Numbered from the stretch's first letter, positions 1-6,641 are shown. The stretch: 19,059 nt of DNA from Candidatus Krumholzibacteriia bacterium (GCA_028706585.1 JAQTVX010000007.1:1-19059); one strand, 5' to 3'. Program-made: numbers and translations. The notes: generated by a model from the sequence alone, not told the origin.

Positions 1-717
1 ATCAACGCCGCGCTCGACATTGAGGCGCGAGCGCCGCTCGTGCTCGGCAGACACGAGGCGTATATAGGCGTTCTCATGGATGATCTTGTGACGAAGGAAA
101 TCGACGAACCTTACCGGATGTTCACCTCGAGGGCCGAGCACAGGCTCGTTCTCAGGCAGGACAACGCGGACGAGAGGCTCTTCAAGCATGGAGCGAGATG
201 CGGCCTCCTTCCGCGGCGGTTCTGGGAGGAGATGGTGATCCGGCGGAAGCGCATCGCGGGAATACGCCGCCTCATCGAGCGGCATGTCGTGTCTGTGGAG
301 GATTGCGACCGCATTCTGGCCGCCAAGGGCAAAGAGGCCGTATCGTCGCCGCTCAGAGCCTCGCAGCTTCTCCAGAGACCCGGCATCGGCATAGAGGACC
401 TGGCGGCGGTCCTGCCCCCGGGGTTGCAGGTGGAGCGGCGCAGGGACAGAGAAACGATCGAGGTTCAGGCGAAGTACGGCGGCTACATCCGCCGCGAGAA
501 GAGACTCATGGAGAGAATGCTTCAAATGGAGAGAATGCAGATTCCTCAGGATTTTTCCTACGATATCGAATCGATGAGCACGGAGGCCAGGCTCAAGCTA
601 GGCAAATTTCGTCCCGCTACGCTCGCTCAGGCATCGAGGCTTTCTGGCGTGCGGTCGTCGGACCTGTCGATTCTCATGATCTACTTGAGCAAGAAGAGCC
701 GGAAAGGCCACAAATGA
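1..717 (+). CDS. mnmG: MnmG (GidA), tRNA uridine-5-carboxymethylaminomethyl modification enzyme, C-terminal part
   Basis: The gene is cut by the window start, leaving the last 238 residues in frame 1. MnmG is an FAD-dependent cytoplasmic enzyme that works with MnmE to modify the wobble uridine (U34) of certain tRNAs. The visible part carries the family's signature stretches: the LGRHEAYIGVLMDDLVTKE block, EPYRMFTSRAEHRLVLRQDNAD, the AKYGGYIRREKR block, and a C-terminal helical domain with KLGKFRPATLAQASRLSGV followed by DLSILMIYL. The FAD-binding N-terminal half lies outside the window. The stop codon overlaps the rsmG start in an ATGA arrangement, so the two are probably translationally coupled. 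The mnmG-rsmG-parA-parB order is a well known conserved, usually origin-proximal, cluster. Identification is firm. Confidence 0.97.
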   Translation: MNAALDIEARAPLVLGRHEAYIGVLMDDLVTKEIDEPYRMFTSRAEHRLVLRQDNADERLFKHGARCGLLPRRFWEEMVIRRKRIAGIRRLIERHVVSVEDCDRILAAKGKEAVSSPLRASQLLQRPGIGIEDLAAVLPPGLQVERRRDRETIEVQAKYGGYIRREKRLMERMLQMERMQIPQDFSYDIESMSTEARLKLGKFRPATLAQASRLSGVRSSDLSILMIYLSKKSRKGHK

Positions 718-1364
718 AGGAGAAGACACCGGGGGAAATGGTGGAATGGGCCATCAGTGCGGCCGGATTCGAGGGCCTGAACCCCCAATCAAGGGAGAGG
801 CTGGAGGCCTACGCGCGGGAGGTGGGCTCCTGGAGCGAGAAGATGCACCTCGTCGGCAGGGGGCGTCTGGCGGGCAACCTGGAGCTTCTCGTGCTCGATT
901 CGCTCCTGCTTCTGCGGGCGGCCGAGGGTGGCGGCCTTCTGGTGGGCAAGATAGCGGACATAGGATCCGGCGCCGGTTTCCCCGGGGTCGTGTGGTCGAT
1001 CGCCCGCCCCGAGCTCGACGTGACGTTCTTCGAGCGCAGGCTCAAGCCCCAGCTCTTCCTCGAGAGGGTCGTCGCGCGCCTCGGGCTGGATCGGGCCAGG
1101 GTCATCGGCGATGACGCCTCGAGATTCCGCGAGCCGGCGAGCTTCGATGTCGCCGTATCGAAGGCAGCCGGGAGGCTCGCGGTGATTCTGCCCATCGCGG
1201 ATCTCCTTCTAAGGCCGGAAGGGGTCTACATCACCATAAAGGGCCGAGCCTGGAGAAGCGAGGTCCCCGGACGGCGTCGGACCGCAATGCGGCTCCAATC
1301 GGCGGTCGAGCTTGGAGGGAAGCGCGGGACGGCCATCATATTCCGCAAGAGGCAGATCCTCTGA
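714..1364 (+). CDS. rsmG: RsmG (GidB), 16S rRNA (guanine-N7)-methyltransferase
   Basis: A 216-residue protein of the usual family length. RsmG methylates N7 of G527 (E. coli numbering) in 16S rRNA using S-adenosylmethionine. Its loss is linked to low-level streptomycin resistance in other bacteria. The SAM-binding glycine-rich motif DIGSGAGFPG is at residues 82-91, followed by the acidic strand end FFERRLKPQ (105-113) and the conserved SKAAGRL loop (149-155). The frame stays open far upstream to position 198, but that stretch lies over mnmG. I chose the ATG at 714 because it overlaps the mnmG stop (ATGA) and gives the correct N-terminus. An A/G-rich stretch (GGAAAGG, 701-707) may serve as ribosome binding site. 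The gene ends directly before the first parS site. Confidence 0.96.
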   Translation: MKEKTPGEMVEWAISAAGFEGLNPQSRERLEAYAREVGSWSEKMHLVGRGRLAGNLELLVLDSLLLLRAAEGGGLLVGKIADIGSGAGFPGVVWSIARPELDVTFFERRLKPQLFLERVVARLGLDRARVIGDDASRFREPASFDVAVSKAAGRLAVILPIADLLLRPEGVYITIKGRAWRSEVPGRRRTAMRLQSAVELGGKRGTAIIFRKRQIL

Positions 1365-1365
1365 T

Positions 1366-1381
1366 TGTTTCACGTGAAACA
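1366..1381. promoter_or_regulatory. parS: parS site 1 (ParB-binding centromere)
   Basis: The 16-mer TGTTTCACGTGAAACA is a perfect palindrome and an exact match to the consensus parS site described in Bacillus subtilis and conserved across bacteria. It lies two bases after the rsmG stop codon and about 1.4 kb upstream of parA, where chromosomal parS sites are often found. ParB encoded at 3650-4507 is expected to load here and spread. Confidence 0.97.
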
Positions 1382-1435
1382 CCTTGGCACCGCCCCCCCC
1401 CGGGGAAAGACAGAAAAAGACCTTTCTCCTCTTGC

Positions 1436-1451
1436 TGTTTCACGTGAAACG
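1436..1451. promoter_or_regulatory. parS: parS site 2 (ParB-binding centromere)
   Basis: TGTTTCACGTGAAACG matches the parS consensus at 15 of 16 positions; only the outermost base differs. Its centre is exactly 70 bp from that of site 1, which is about 6.7 helical turns. Between the two lies a C9 run followed by GGGG (1393-1405). The site sits about 30 bp upstream of the -35 element of the predicted promoter, so ParB spreading could affect transcription of the downstream operon. Confidence 0.95.
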
Positions 1452-1480
1452 GCGCTTAACGCGTTCCGGGGCGCTTTTTC
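1446..1480 (+). terminator. Possible weak terminator after mnmG-rsmG
   Basis: GAAACGGCGC (1446-1455) and GCGCTTTTTC (1471-1480) pair at 8 of 10 positions, with a two-base internal mismatch and a T run in the 3' arm. This could end the mnmG-rsmG transcript, but the stem is short and interrupted and it partly overlaps parS site 2. It is a weak call. Confidence 0.25.
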
Positions 1481-1481
1481 G

Positions 1482-1510
1482 TTGCTTTTCATTACTGCGG
1501 AACCTATAAT
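1482..1510 (+). promoter_or_regulatory. Sigma70-type promoter for the lipoprotein-parAB operon
   Basis: TTGCTT (1482-1487) and a perfect TATAAT (1505-1510) are separated by 17 bp, the ideal spacing. Transcription would start near 1517, giving a leader of about 27 bases with a clear ribosome binding site before the ATG at 1544. The same-strand genes up to 5782 have gaps of at most about 50 bp and there is no terminator until 5860, so this promoter may drive the lipoprotein, parA, parB, peptidase and bactofilin together. Confidence 0.75.
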
Positions 1511-1543
1511 GCCATTGACCCCGCCTCTACCTGGGAGGAATGG

Positions 1544-2803
1544 ATGAAAACCACCAAATCCCGGCTTTTGCTGCCGGCGCTGTCATGCGCCGCCGTTCTT
1601 CTGTGGCTTGGCTGCGATAACGGGGGCAAATTCGTCAATTCGGCGCCGAGCGATCTCGAGATCACCGTGAGCAAATGCTATGTCGTGACCGGTGGTACGG
1701 TCAAGCTCACCGGAGGCGCCACGGACGAGGACGGCGACTCGCTGACATACTACTGGAAGGCGACAAGAGGAAGCTTCATCCCAACGTCCGCCATTGGGGA
1801 TACCCTCACGTGGAGGGCGTCGTCCGAGGCAGGGACCGTGACGATCACGTTGACCGTAAGCGACGGCATAACTGAGAGTTCGACGACACGGGCGATCACG
1901 GTGTGCGCCCAGTTTCCAACCTTGATCTCCACTTCCCGAGCAATTGAGAACAAAGGCTATCCGTACATTCTCACGAACATCACCCCCCTGCGAATCGCAT
2001 CGGGCGTGACCCTGACGATCGAGCCGGGCGTGACCATCATCATCGATAGCGCCACGGGAGGATTCGAAATCTACGGCCATCTCATTGCCCGGGGGACGTC
2101 GGCGCTCGGAATTAAGATGCAGGGAAATTCCTGCACTTCCTTGTCGGGCCTTTGGGCCGGATTATATCTGATAGAAGGGAACAGCCAGGCTACTATCGAG
2201 AACTTGGATTTGTCAATGTCCACCGATGGAATCCAGGTGAGCGACGGGGCGGCAGCGACCATCCGGAGCTGCAAGTTATATGACAATACCAACATGGCCA
2301 TAAGCGTCCTGAACGAGGGCTCCGTGGTGAGCATCCGCTCGTGCGAGATCTGGGACAATGGCGCGGGCATCTATGTTCGCAATGCGGTCACGGCTATCAA
2401 GACGAGCTCCATCAAATACAGCTCCGGCAACGGGGTGGAGGTGGACTTCTCGTCGGACACGGAACTACCCGCGGTGACAATCGACAGCTGCACCATAGGG
2501 GATAACGGGGGTTCCGGCATTGTGCTTTCGGAGAGGGCTGCGCCAGAGATCCACTACTGTGCGATATTCTCCAATGGCGAAGGCGAGAGCGCTTACGGAA
2601 TCAAGCTCGATGCCTATGCGGCGACCGATACGGTGAGAGCGGAGAACAATTTCTGGGGTTATGCCAGCATGACCGAAGAAGAAATCTCGGCGCTTATCTA
2701 CGACAAGGCGGACAATCCGACGTACCTGCATGCGTACGTGAGCTTTACGCCGTGGCTCAGAGCGAGCCCCGTGTCGTTGGCGCCCCCGAGACGGAAGATG
2801 TGA
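1544..2803 (+). CDS. Probable lipoprotein with PKD/Ig-like domain and right-handed beta-helix repeats
   Basis: A 419-residue exported protein. Residues 1-24 look like a lipoprotein signal: MKTTKSR, a hydrophobic stretch, then WLGC with Cys24 as likely lipidated residue. The residues at -3 and -2 (Trp, Leu) depart from the usual lipobox. Residues about 35-120 resemble a PKD/cadherin-like beta-sandwich, with GGATDEDGDSLTYYWKA and a closing TITLTVSDG strand. From about 140 to 400 there are parallel beta-helix repeats of the pectate-lyase/NosD type: an SGVTLTIEPGVTI entry strand, then repeated units such as IENLDLSMSTDGIQV, IRSCKLYDNTNMAI and IDSCTIGDNGGSGIVL, ending near ENNFWGY. Such helices bind polysaccharide or act as surface scaffolds; the ligand here is unknown. 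The start has the ribosome binding site GGAGGA (1534-1539). It sits between parS and parA, four bases behind the parA ribosome binding site, and so probably shares their transcript. Confidence 0.85.
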   Translation: MKTTKSRLLLPALSCAAVLLWLGCDNGGKFVNSAPSDLEITVSKCYVVTGGTVKLTGGATDEDGDSLTYYWKATRGSFIPTSAIGDTLTWRASSEAGTVTITLTVSDGITESSTTRAITVCAQFPTLISTSRAIENKGYPYILTNITPLRIASGVTLTIEPGVTIIIDSATGGFEIYGHLIARGTSALGIKMQGNSCTSLSGLWAGLYLIEGNSQATIENLDLSMSTDGIQVSDGAAATIRSCKLYDNTNMAISVLNEGSVVSIRSCEIWDNGAGIYVRNAVTAIKTSSIKYSSGNGVEVDFSSDTELPAVTIDSCTIGDNGGSGIVLSERAAPEIHYCAIFSNGEGESAYGIKLDAYAATDTVRAENNFWGYASMTEEEISALIYDKADNPTYLHAYVSFTPWLRASPVSLAPPRRKM

Positions 2804-2813
2804 AAGGGAGAGC

Positions 2814-3653
2814 ATGGCCAAGATTGTGGCGATAGCGAACCAGAAAGGCGGCGTGGGGAAAACGACGACGGCTGTTAACCTCGCGGCCAGCATGGGGGCG
2901 GCAGAAAGGAAGGTCCTCCTCGTCGACATCGATCCTCAGGCGAACGCGAGCAGCGGCTTCGGGGTAAGGGTGGTGGAAGGGGAGAAAACCATATACGAGG
3001 TTATCCTCGGAGGAGTCGGCGCGAAAGAGGCGATCCGCAAGGTGGAGCTCGTGGATATCATCCCGGCGCATCCGCGGCTCATAGGCGCCGAGATCGAGCT
3101 TGTATCGCAGCTTGCGCGCGAGTACAAGCTCAAGGAGGCGCTGGCCGAGGTCGCGGCGGATTATGATTATGTGTTTATTGATTCGCCGCCGAGCCTCGGG
3201 CTTCTCACCCTGAACACGCTGACGGCCGCCGACAGCATTCTAATTCCAATTCAATGCGAATATTACGCCCTGGAAGGCTTGAGCCAGCTCCTGAGCACGA
3301 TTCGCATGGTGCAGAAGCATCTCAACCCCGACCTCAGGATCGAGGGGGTCCTTCTCACGATGTTCGACAAGCGCCTCAATCTATCGAACCAGGTGGCACA
3401 GGAAGTCATATCTTATTTTGGTGAAAAGGTTTACGAGACCGCCATACCCCGAAACGTGCGGCTCAGCGAAAGCCCGTCCTTCGGCCGTCCCGTGCTCTTG
3501 TACGATGTTCAGAGTGTAGGGGCAAAGAGCTATCTCAAATTGGCAAAAGAAGTTATCGAGAGACAGAATAGTCACGCGGAGTCCAGGGAGCGGCCAGGGA
3601 CTCTCATCGAGACGCATGAGAAGACCGGTGAAGGCAGGTGGCGCGAGAGATGA
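2814..3653 (+). CDS. parA: ParA (Soj), chromosome-partitioning ATPase
   Basis: A 279-residue Walker-type ATPase of the ParA/MinD superfamily. It binds DNA non-specifically as an ATP dimer and is released by ParB, which moves parS-carrying origins apart. The deviant Walker A motif KGGVGKTT is at residues 11-18 with the signature Lys11 and the catalytic Lys16. The Walker A' segment DIDPQAN is at 38-44 and the Walker B FIDSPPSLG at 121-129. The PRNVRLSESPSFGRPV block (212-227) is typical of chromosomal ParA. There is no N-terminal helix-turn-helix, so it is the short chromosomal type rather than the long P1-plasmid type. The start follows AGGGAG by a short spacing. The last about 25 residues are charged and look like a variable tail. 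Its stop overlaps the parB ATG. Confidence 0.97.
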   Translation: MAKIVAIANQKGGVGKTTTAVNLAASMGAAERKVLLVDIDPQANASSGFGVRVVEGEKTIYEVILGGVGAKEAIRKVELVDIIPAHPRLIGAEIELVSQLAREYKLKEALAEVAADYDYVFIDSPPSLGLLTLNTLTAADSILIPIQCEYYALEGLSQLLSTIRMVQKHLNPDLRIEGVLLTMFDKRLNLSNQVAQEVISYFGEKVYETAIPRNVRLSESPSFGRPVLLYDVQSVGAKSYLKLAKEVIERQNSHAESRERPGTLIETHEKTGEGRWRER

Positions 3654-4507
3654 CCAAGAAAGTGCTCGGACGTGGAATCGAGGCCTTGATATCTCAGGAC
3701 CTGCGAGAGAGCGTTTCGGAGACAGAACGGGTTAAAGAGCTGGAGATAGACCGGATCGACCCGAACCCGCATCAGCCGCGGACCCATTTCGATTCGGATC
3801 ACCTCAGGGAGCTCGCGGAATCCATAAAGCTGAACGGTGTTCTCCAGCCGGTCGTGGTGAGGAGGGTCGGGGATCGGTATCAGCTGATTCTCGGTGAAAG
3901 GCGGCATCGGGCCGCGAAGCTCGCCGGCAAGGCAACGATCCCGGCCATCGTGCGCGAGGTGAACGACGCGGAATCCCTCAAGCACGCCCTGATGGAGAAT
4001 CTCCAGCGCGAGGATCTCAACCCGATCGAGGAGGCGCGTGGGCTTCAGGCGCTCAAGGATGGATTCGGCCTCTCGGTCAACGACATCGCGTCGATGATCG
4101 GCAAGAACAGGAGCACGATCGCAAACAGCCTCCGACTGCTCGGCCTCCCCGAAATCGTGATGGCGCTCATCGTGGAGGGAAAGCTGACCGCGGGGCATGC
4201 GCGGGCGCTGCTGTCGATAGATGGGGAAGAGGCGCAGATCGAATGGGCCAGGAAGATCGTCAGCGAGGGTCTCACCGTGCGTGAGATCGAGCATCCCGAG
4301 CCGGGCGCGCCGCGCGCGAAGAGGCGGCGCGGGCCGCGCAGGCTCTCCACGCAGGCGCAGGCGATCGAGGAGGCGCTCGAACGGCACCTCGGCACGCGCG
4401 CCAAGATCACGCCGCGAAACAAGGGCGGGGTCATCTGGATAGAGTATTACTCGGATGAGGAACTGGAGAGAATTCTCGAGAAGATGGGGATCGGGCTGCA
4501 GCTCTGA
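3650..4507 (+). CDS. parB: ParB (Spo0J), parS-binding CTPase clamp
   Basis: A 285-residue partition protein that loads at parS, binds CTP and slides along DNA as a clamp. The N-terminus MTKKVLGRGIEALI is the conserved ParA-stimulating segment. The PNPHQPRTHF box is at residues 38-47 and the CTP-binding GERRHRA arginine motif at 82-88. The ENLQREDLNPIEEA box is at 116-129 and the parS-reading helix-turn-helix at about 141-164 (LSVNDIASMIGKNRSTIANS). A basic linker (222-231) leads to the C-terminal dimerisation domain (about 236-285). I chose the ATG at 3650, which overlaps the parA stop (ATGA) and follows AGGTGG at 3635-3640. An in-frame GTG at 3638 would add four residues. The matching parS sites at 1366 and 1436 confirm a complete local ParABS system. 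Confidence 0.97.
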   Translation: MTKKVLGRGIEALISQDLRESVSETERVKELEIDRIDPNPHQPRTHFDSDHLRELAESIKLNGVLQPVVVRRVGDRYQLILGERRHRAAKLAGKATIPAIVREVNDAESLKHALMENLQREDLNPIEEARGLQALKDGFGLSVNDIASMIGKNRSTIANSLRLLGLPEIVMALIVEGKLTAGHARALLSIDGEEAQIEWARKIVSEGLTVREIEHPEPGAPRAKRRRGPRRLSTQAQAIEEALERHLGTRAKITPRNKGGVIWIEYYSDEELERILEKMGIGLQL

Positions 4508-4508
4508 A

Positions 4509-5288
4509 ATGGACAAGGGAAAATTCTCGATAATCATCGTTCCGCACGATCTCAAGAGAACGCGGACGTATCGAATCCCATACGCGCTTTTCTACGCGGT
4601 CGTGGGGCTCGTCGCGGCCGGCCTCATTGTCATGATCATTTTCGTCGCCTCATACGGATCGCTTCTCCTGAAGGTTCGGGAGGGGCTCATCTACAAATCG
4701 CATGTCGAAGAGCTGGAAAAGCGCCAGGAGCAAATGGGAGAGTTGCGGAGAAATCTGGCCGAGCTGAGGTCCATGAATCTGCAGGTGCGCCGGATGCTGG
4801 GCCTCGGGTTGACGCCGCTGGACCGCCTTGCCATGGAGCGGGCCCAGAAAAGGAAGGAGGAGGGAGCGCCGGCGCTCAGGACGGAACAGGCCGCGATGCT
4901 GCGAGCGATACCGACGTTCTGGCCCGTGCGCGGATTCATCACGAACAAGTTCAGAGAGGGAGCGAGCTCGCGCGATTCTCTGTTTCACGGGGGCATCGAT
5001 ATAGCGGTGGACAGCGGCACTCCGGTGAGAGCCGCGGCCTCGGGGTACGTGACCGAGGCCGGCTGGAAGGATTCGTACGGCTACTGCGTGCAGATAGATC
5101 ATGGGTATGGAATAAAAACACTTTACGCGCACAATGAAATGCTGGTAGTAATTGACGGGGAGCGTGTGGAGCAGGGGGAGATAATTGCATATTCGGGGAG
5201 CACGGGGAAGAGCACTGCGCCTCATCTCCATTTTCAGGTGACGCAGAACAACGTGCTTGTTGACCCGCTGAAATATCTGCTTCAATGA
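4509..5288 (+). CDS. Membrane-anchored M23/LytM-type peptidoglycan endopeptidase
   Basis: A 259-residue protein with an N-in, periplasm-out layout. There is a short basic N-terminus, a transmembrane helix at about 24-46, a coiled coil at about 54-97, a linker, and a C-terminal LytM/M23 domain (about 135-255). The zinc and catalytic residues expected of an active enzyme are all visible: HGGID (His160, Asp164), the YAHN motif (His208), and HLHF (His239, His241). It is therefore probably an active peptide-crosslink hydrolase rather than a degenerate activator. The ATG at 4509 lies one base after the parB stop; an upstream in-frame start inside parB (4455) would place extra residues before a normal N-terminus and was rejected. 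Its stop overlaps an ATG in the bactofilin frame. M23 peptidases encoded next to bactofilins are known to set cell curvature or shape in other bacteria, such as Helicobacter, which suggests a role here. Confidence 0.92.
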   Translation: MDKGKFSIIIVPHDLKRTRTYRIPYALFYAVVGLVAAGLIVMIIFVASYGSLLLKVREGLIYKSHVEELEKRQEQMGELRRNLAELRSMNLQVRRMLGLGLTPLDRLAMERAQKRKEEGAPALRTEQAAMLRAIPTFWPVRGFITNKFREGASSRDSLFHGGIDIAVDSGTPVRAAASGYVTEAGWKDSYGYCVQIDHGYGIKTLYAHNEMLVVIDGERVEQGEIIAYSGSTGKSTAPHLHFQVTQNNVLVDPLKYLLQ

Positions 5289-5335
5289 GGAGGAATATGA
5301 TTGGAGGGAAGAAAGAGGCCAGGAAGGAGGACATC

Positions 5336-5782
5336 ATGTTCGGCAAAGAGGGAGAACAGATGCCAGGGGAGGGCAAGATGAACTCGATCATCGGCAAGGG
5401 TTGCAAGATCAATGGGACCGTGATCGTCTCGGAGGGAACACTCCGTATCGACGGCGATTTCGAGGGAACGATCCAGGTTCCGGATCAGCTCGTCGTGGGC
5501 AAGGATGGCCGCGTGAAGGCGGAGATCAAGGTGAAGAGCGCGGTTGTCGGCGGCACCGTCATCGGCAACATAGACGCGAAGGAAAAAATCGAGCTCCAGG
5601 CCGGCTCCCGGCTCGAGGGCGATATCAAGACGACGCGCCTCGTAATCGACGAGGGTGTATTCTTCGAGGGCAACTGCAAGATGAGCCCGGAAGGGCAATC
5701 GCGCAGCGACGTGAAGCCTTCGATTCAGTCGTCGCAGTACCAGCAGTCGAGGAAGCCGGAAGTGTCGGTTGGCGCAAAATAG
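5336..5782 (+). CDS. Bactofilin (PF04519 family) cytoskeletal protein
   Basis: A 148-residue bactofilin. These proteins self-assemble without nucleotides into filaments that act as scaffolds at the membrane, often placing wall enzymes or ParABS components. The core (about residues 15-115) is a regular right-handed beta-helix: INGTVIVSEGTLRIDGDFEGTI, then VGKDGRVKAEIKVKSAVVGG, then IGNIDAKEKIELQAGS and LEGDIKTTRLVIDEGVFFEG. It is flanked by a short N-terminus and a disordered Ser/Gln-rich tail (116-148). The start is open to choice. ATG 5285 overlaps the peptidase stop, ATG 5297 has AGGAGG only 3 bases away, and ATG 5336 has AAGGAGG five bases away. I prefer 5336 because it gives MFGKEGE, the usual start of bactofilins. 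The gene is followed by a terminator at 5860-5893. Confidence 0.92.
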   Translation: MFGKEGEQMPGEGKMNSIIGKGCKINGTVIVSEGTLRIDGDFEGTIQVPDQLVVGKDGRVKAEIKVKSAVVGGTVIGNIDAKEKIELQAGSRLEGDIKTTRLVIDEGVFFEGNCKMSPEGQSRSDVKPSIQSSQYQQSRKPEVSVGAK

Positions 5783-5824
5783 GGATCCGGGGGCAGCGCG
5801 AAAAATTAGATGATGATAACGGAA

Positions 5825-5845
5825 CGCTCCGCCACATACGGAGCG
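5825..5845 (+). other. Hairpin in the 3' untranslated region of the bactofilin transcript
   Basis: CGCTCCG (5825-5831) pairs perfectly with CGGAGCG (5839-5845) around a 7-base loop. It lies 14 bases upstream of the terminator hairpin and has no T run of its own, so it is more likely a stabilising or processing structure than a terminator. Confidence 0.4.
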
Positions 5846-5859
5846 CGAAGGAATGATAA

Positions 5860-5893
5860 GAGGCGCCCGATTCACGGGCGCCTCTTTTTCTTT
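5860..5893 (+). terminator. Strong Rho-independent terminator of the parAB-bactofilin operon
   Basis: GAGGCGCCCG (5860-5869) and CGGGCGCCTC (5875-5884) form a perfect 10-bp GC-rich stem with a 5-base loop (ATTCA), followed by TTTTTCTTT (5885-5893). It ends the rightward operon just before the convergent hsp20. Read on the other strand it is followed only by TTATCATT, so it would be a weaker stop for hsp20. Confidence 0.93.
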
Positions 5894-5939
5894 GGGCCGC
5901 CGGTTGCGAGCGGCCGCTCCGCCTCGGTCGGCGCCGAAG

Positions 5940-6383
5940 CTACTGAACCTTCACTTCGATCTGTTTGGGCTTGGGCTGCTCGGTCTTCGGAATCGTGAGC
6001 TTGAGCACCCCGTCGGTGAACACGGCTTCGATGGCGTCCTTGTTGACGTTGTCGGGAAGGCTGAAGGTTCTCACGAACTCGCCGTAGTGGCGTTCCGCGA
6101 GTCTATAGGTCTTTTCCTTTTTTTCCTTCTCGAACTTCTTCTCTCCCCGCAGGGTGAGAATGTCGTCGTGAACCTCGATCTTGATGTCGTCCTTGTTCAG
6201 GCCCGGGAGATCGGCGCTGATCTCATAGTTGCCGTTTTCCTCGGCGATATCTACTCTAGGGGACCAGCGGACGACGCTTGTGTCGCCATGCCCCGTGGGT
6301 CCGAAGAAATCCCCGATGAGCATGTTCATATCTTCCTGCAGTCCGAAGAGATCTCTTGCCGGATTCCATCTTACGATTGCCAT
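5940..6383 (-). CDS. hsp20: Hsp20/alpha-crystallin small heat-shock protein
   Basis: A 147-residue small heat-shock protein, the usual size for the bacterial family. These proteins form oligomers that hold unfolding proteins in a refoldable state without ATP. The alpha-crystallin domain spans about residues 42-134, beginning PRVDIAEENGNYEISADLPG and ending with the conserved GVLKL strand (125-129). The C-terminal IEV (142-144) is the I-x-I/V motif that docks between subunits. The N-terminus MAIVRWNPARDLFGLQEDMN is typical. The frame stays open to 6488, but the ATG at 6383 has a perfect AGGAGGT (positions 6390-6396 on the complement) seven bases upstream and gives the canonical start. It converges on the bactofilin operon. 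No CIRCE element was seen upstream. Confidence 0.95.
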   Translation of the reverse strand: MAIVRWNPARDLFGLQEDMNMLIGDFFGPTGHGDTSVVRWSPRVDIAEENGNYEISADLPGLNKDDIKIEVHDDILTLRGEKKFEKEKKEKTYRLAERHYGEFVRTFSLPDNVNKDAIEAVFTDGVLKLTIPKTEQPKPKQIEVKVQ

Positions 6384-6445
6384 GACTCTACCTCCTGTTC
6401 CAGTTCCTTTTCTTGGCCTACTATCGTTTCTCTGCTCACGAGTAT

Positions 6446-6461
6446 CGCAGGAGGTGTGCCA
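6446..6461 (-). promoter_or_regulatory. Possible sigma54-type (-24/-12) promoter for hsp20
   Basis: On the minus strand the sequence reads TGGCACACCTCCTGCG. It keeps TGGCAC and TGC with the obligatory 10 bases between the GG and GC doublets, but lacks the second T of the TTGC box. Transcription would start near 6435, about 50 bases before the hsp20 ATG. The best sigma70-like alternative on this strand, TTGACT at 6490-6495, has no acceptable -10 box at normal spacing. This is a candidate only. Confidence 0.35.
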
Positions 6462-6474
6462 GAAAGAGTCACCG

Positions 6475-6486
6475 GTGCAACTGCAC
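6475..6486. repeat. Short palindrome GTGCA-AC-TGCAC upstream of hsp20
   Basis: GTGCA (6475-6479) and TGCAC (6482-6486) are perfect inverted repeats around two bases. The site lies just upstream of the putative -24 element and could be a protein-binding site. Its function is not known. Confidence 0.3.
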
Positions 6487-6587
6487 ATTAGTCAACAGGT
6501 TGGGGGCATGGGTGAGGAATGCGGTGGCAAAGGAACCCATCGGGGCATGCCAAAATACGCCAAGCGCGCATGGGCGCGGACACATTT

Positions 6588-6604
6588 GCTGCCAAAATGG
6601 CAGC
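6588..6604. repeat. Perfect palindrome GCTGCCA-AAA-TGGCAGC in the hsp20-polX interval
   Basis: Two 7-base arms surround AAA. The left half, TGCCAAAAT (6590-6598), is repeated at 6548-6556, exactly 42 bp away, which is four helical turns. Neither strand shows a T run after the stem, so it does not look like a standard terminator of polX. The region from 6397 to 6641 otherwise holds no gene I can support. The site lies about 150 bp upstream of the predicted hsp20 start, in the range used by activators of sigma54 promoters. Confidence 0.4.
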
Positions 6605-6641
6605 GCCGATATGGCTTTTGTTTGTGGCTTCTTGGCAGTAA

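Noticed and set aside
198..713. Upstream extension of the rsmG frame
   Set aside because: It lies entirely over mnmG in another frame, has no family similarity, and the ATG at 714 gives the proper N-terminus.
1365..1543. Replication origin next to mnmG-rsmG-parS
   Set aside because: I found no DnaA boxes of the TTATCCACA type, no AT-rich unwinding region and no dnaA or dnaN, so an origin in this window is not supported.
1365..1547. A 60-codon open frame beginning MFHVKH and containing VSRET between rsmG and the lipoprotein gene
   Set aside because: It is the translation of the two parS palindromes; it starts with TTG, has no ribosome binding site and runs into the next gene's start. Such frames are a known artefact of parS.
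5853..6491. Rightward 212-codon open frame opposite hsp20
   Set aside because: It is the antisense shadow of a well-supported Hsp20 gene and begins inside the terminator.
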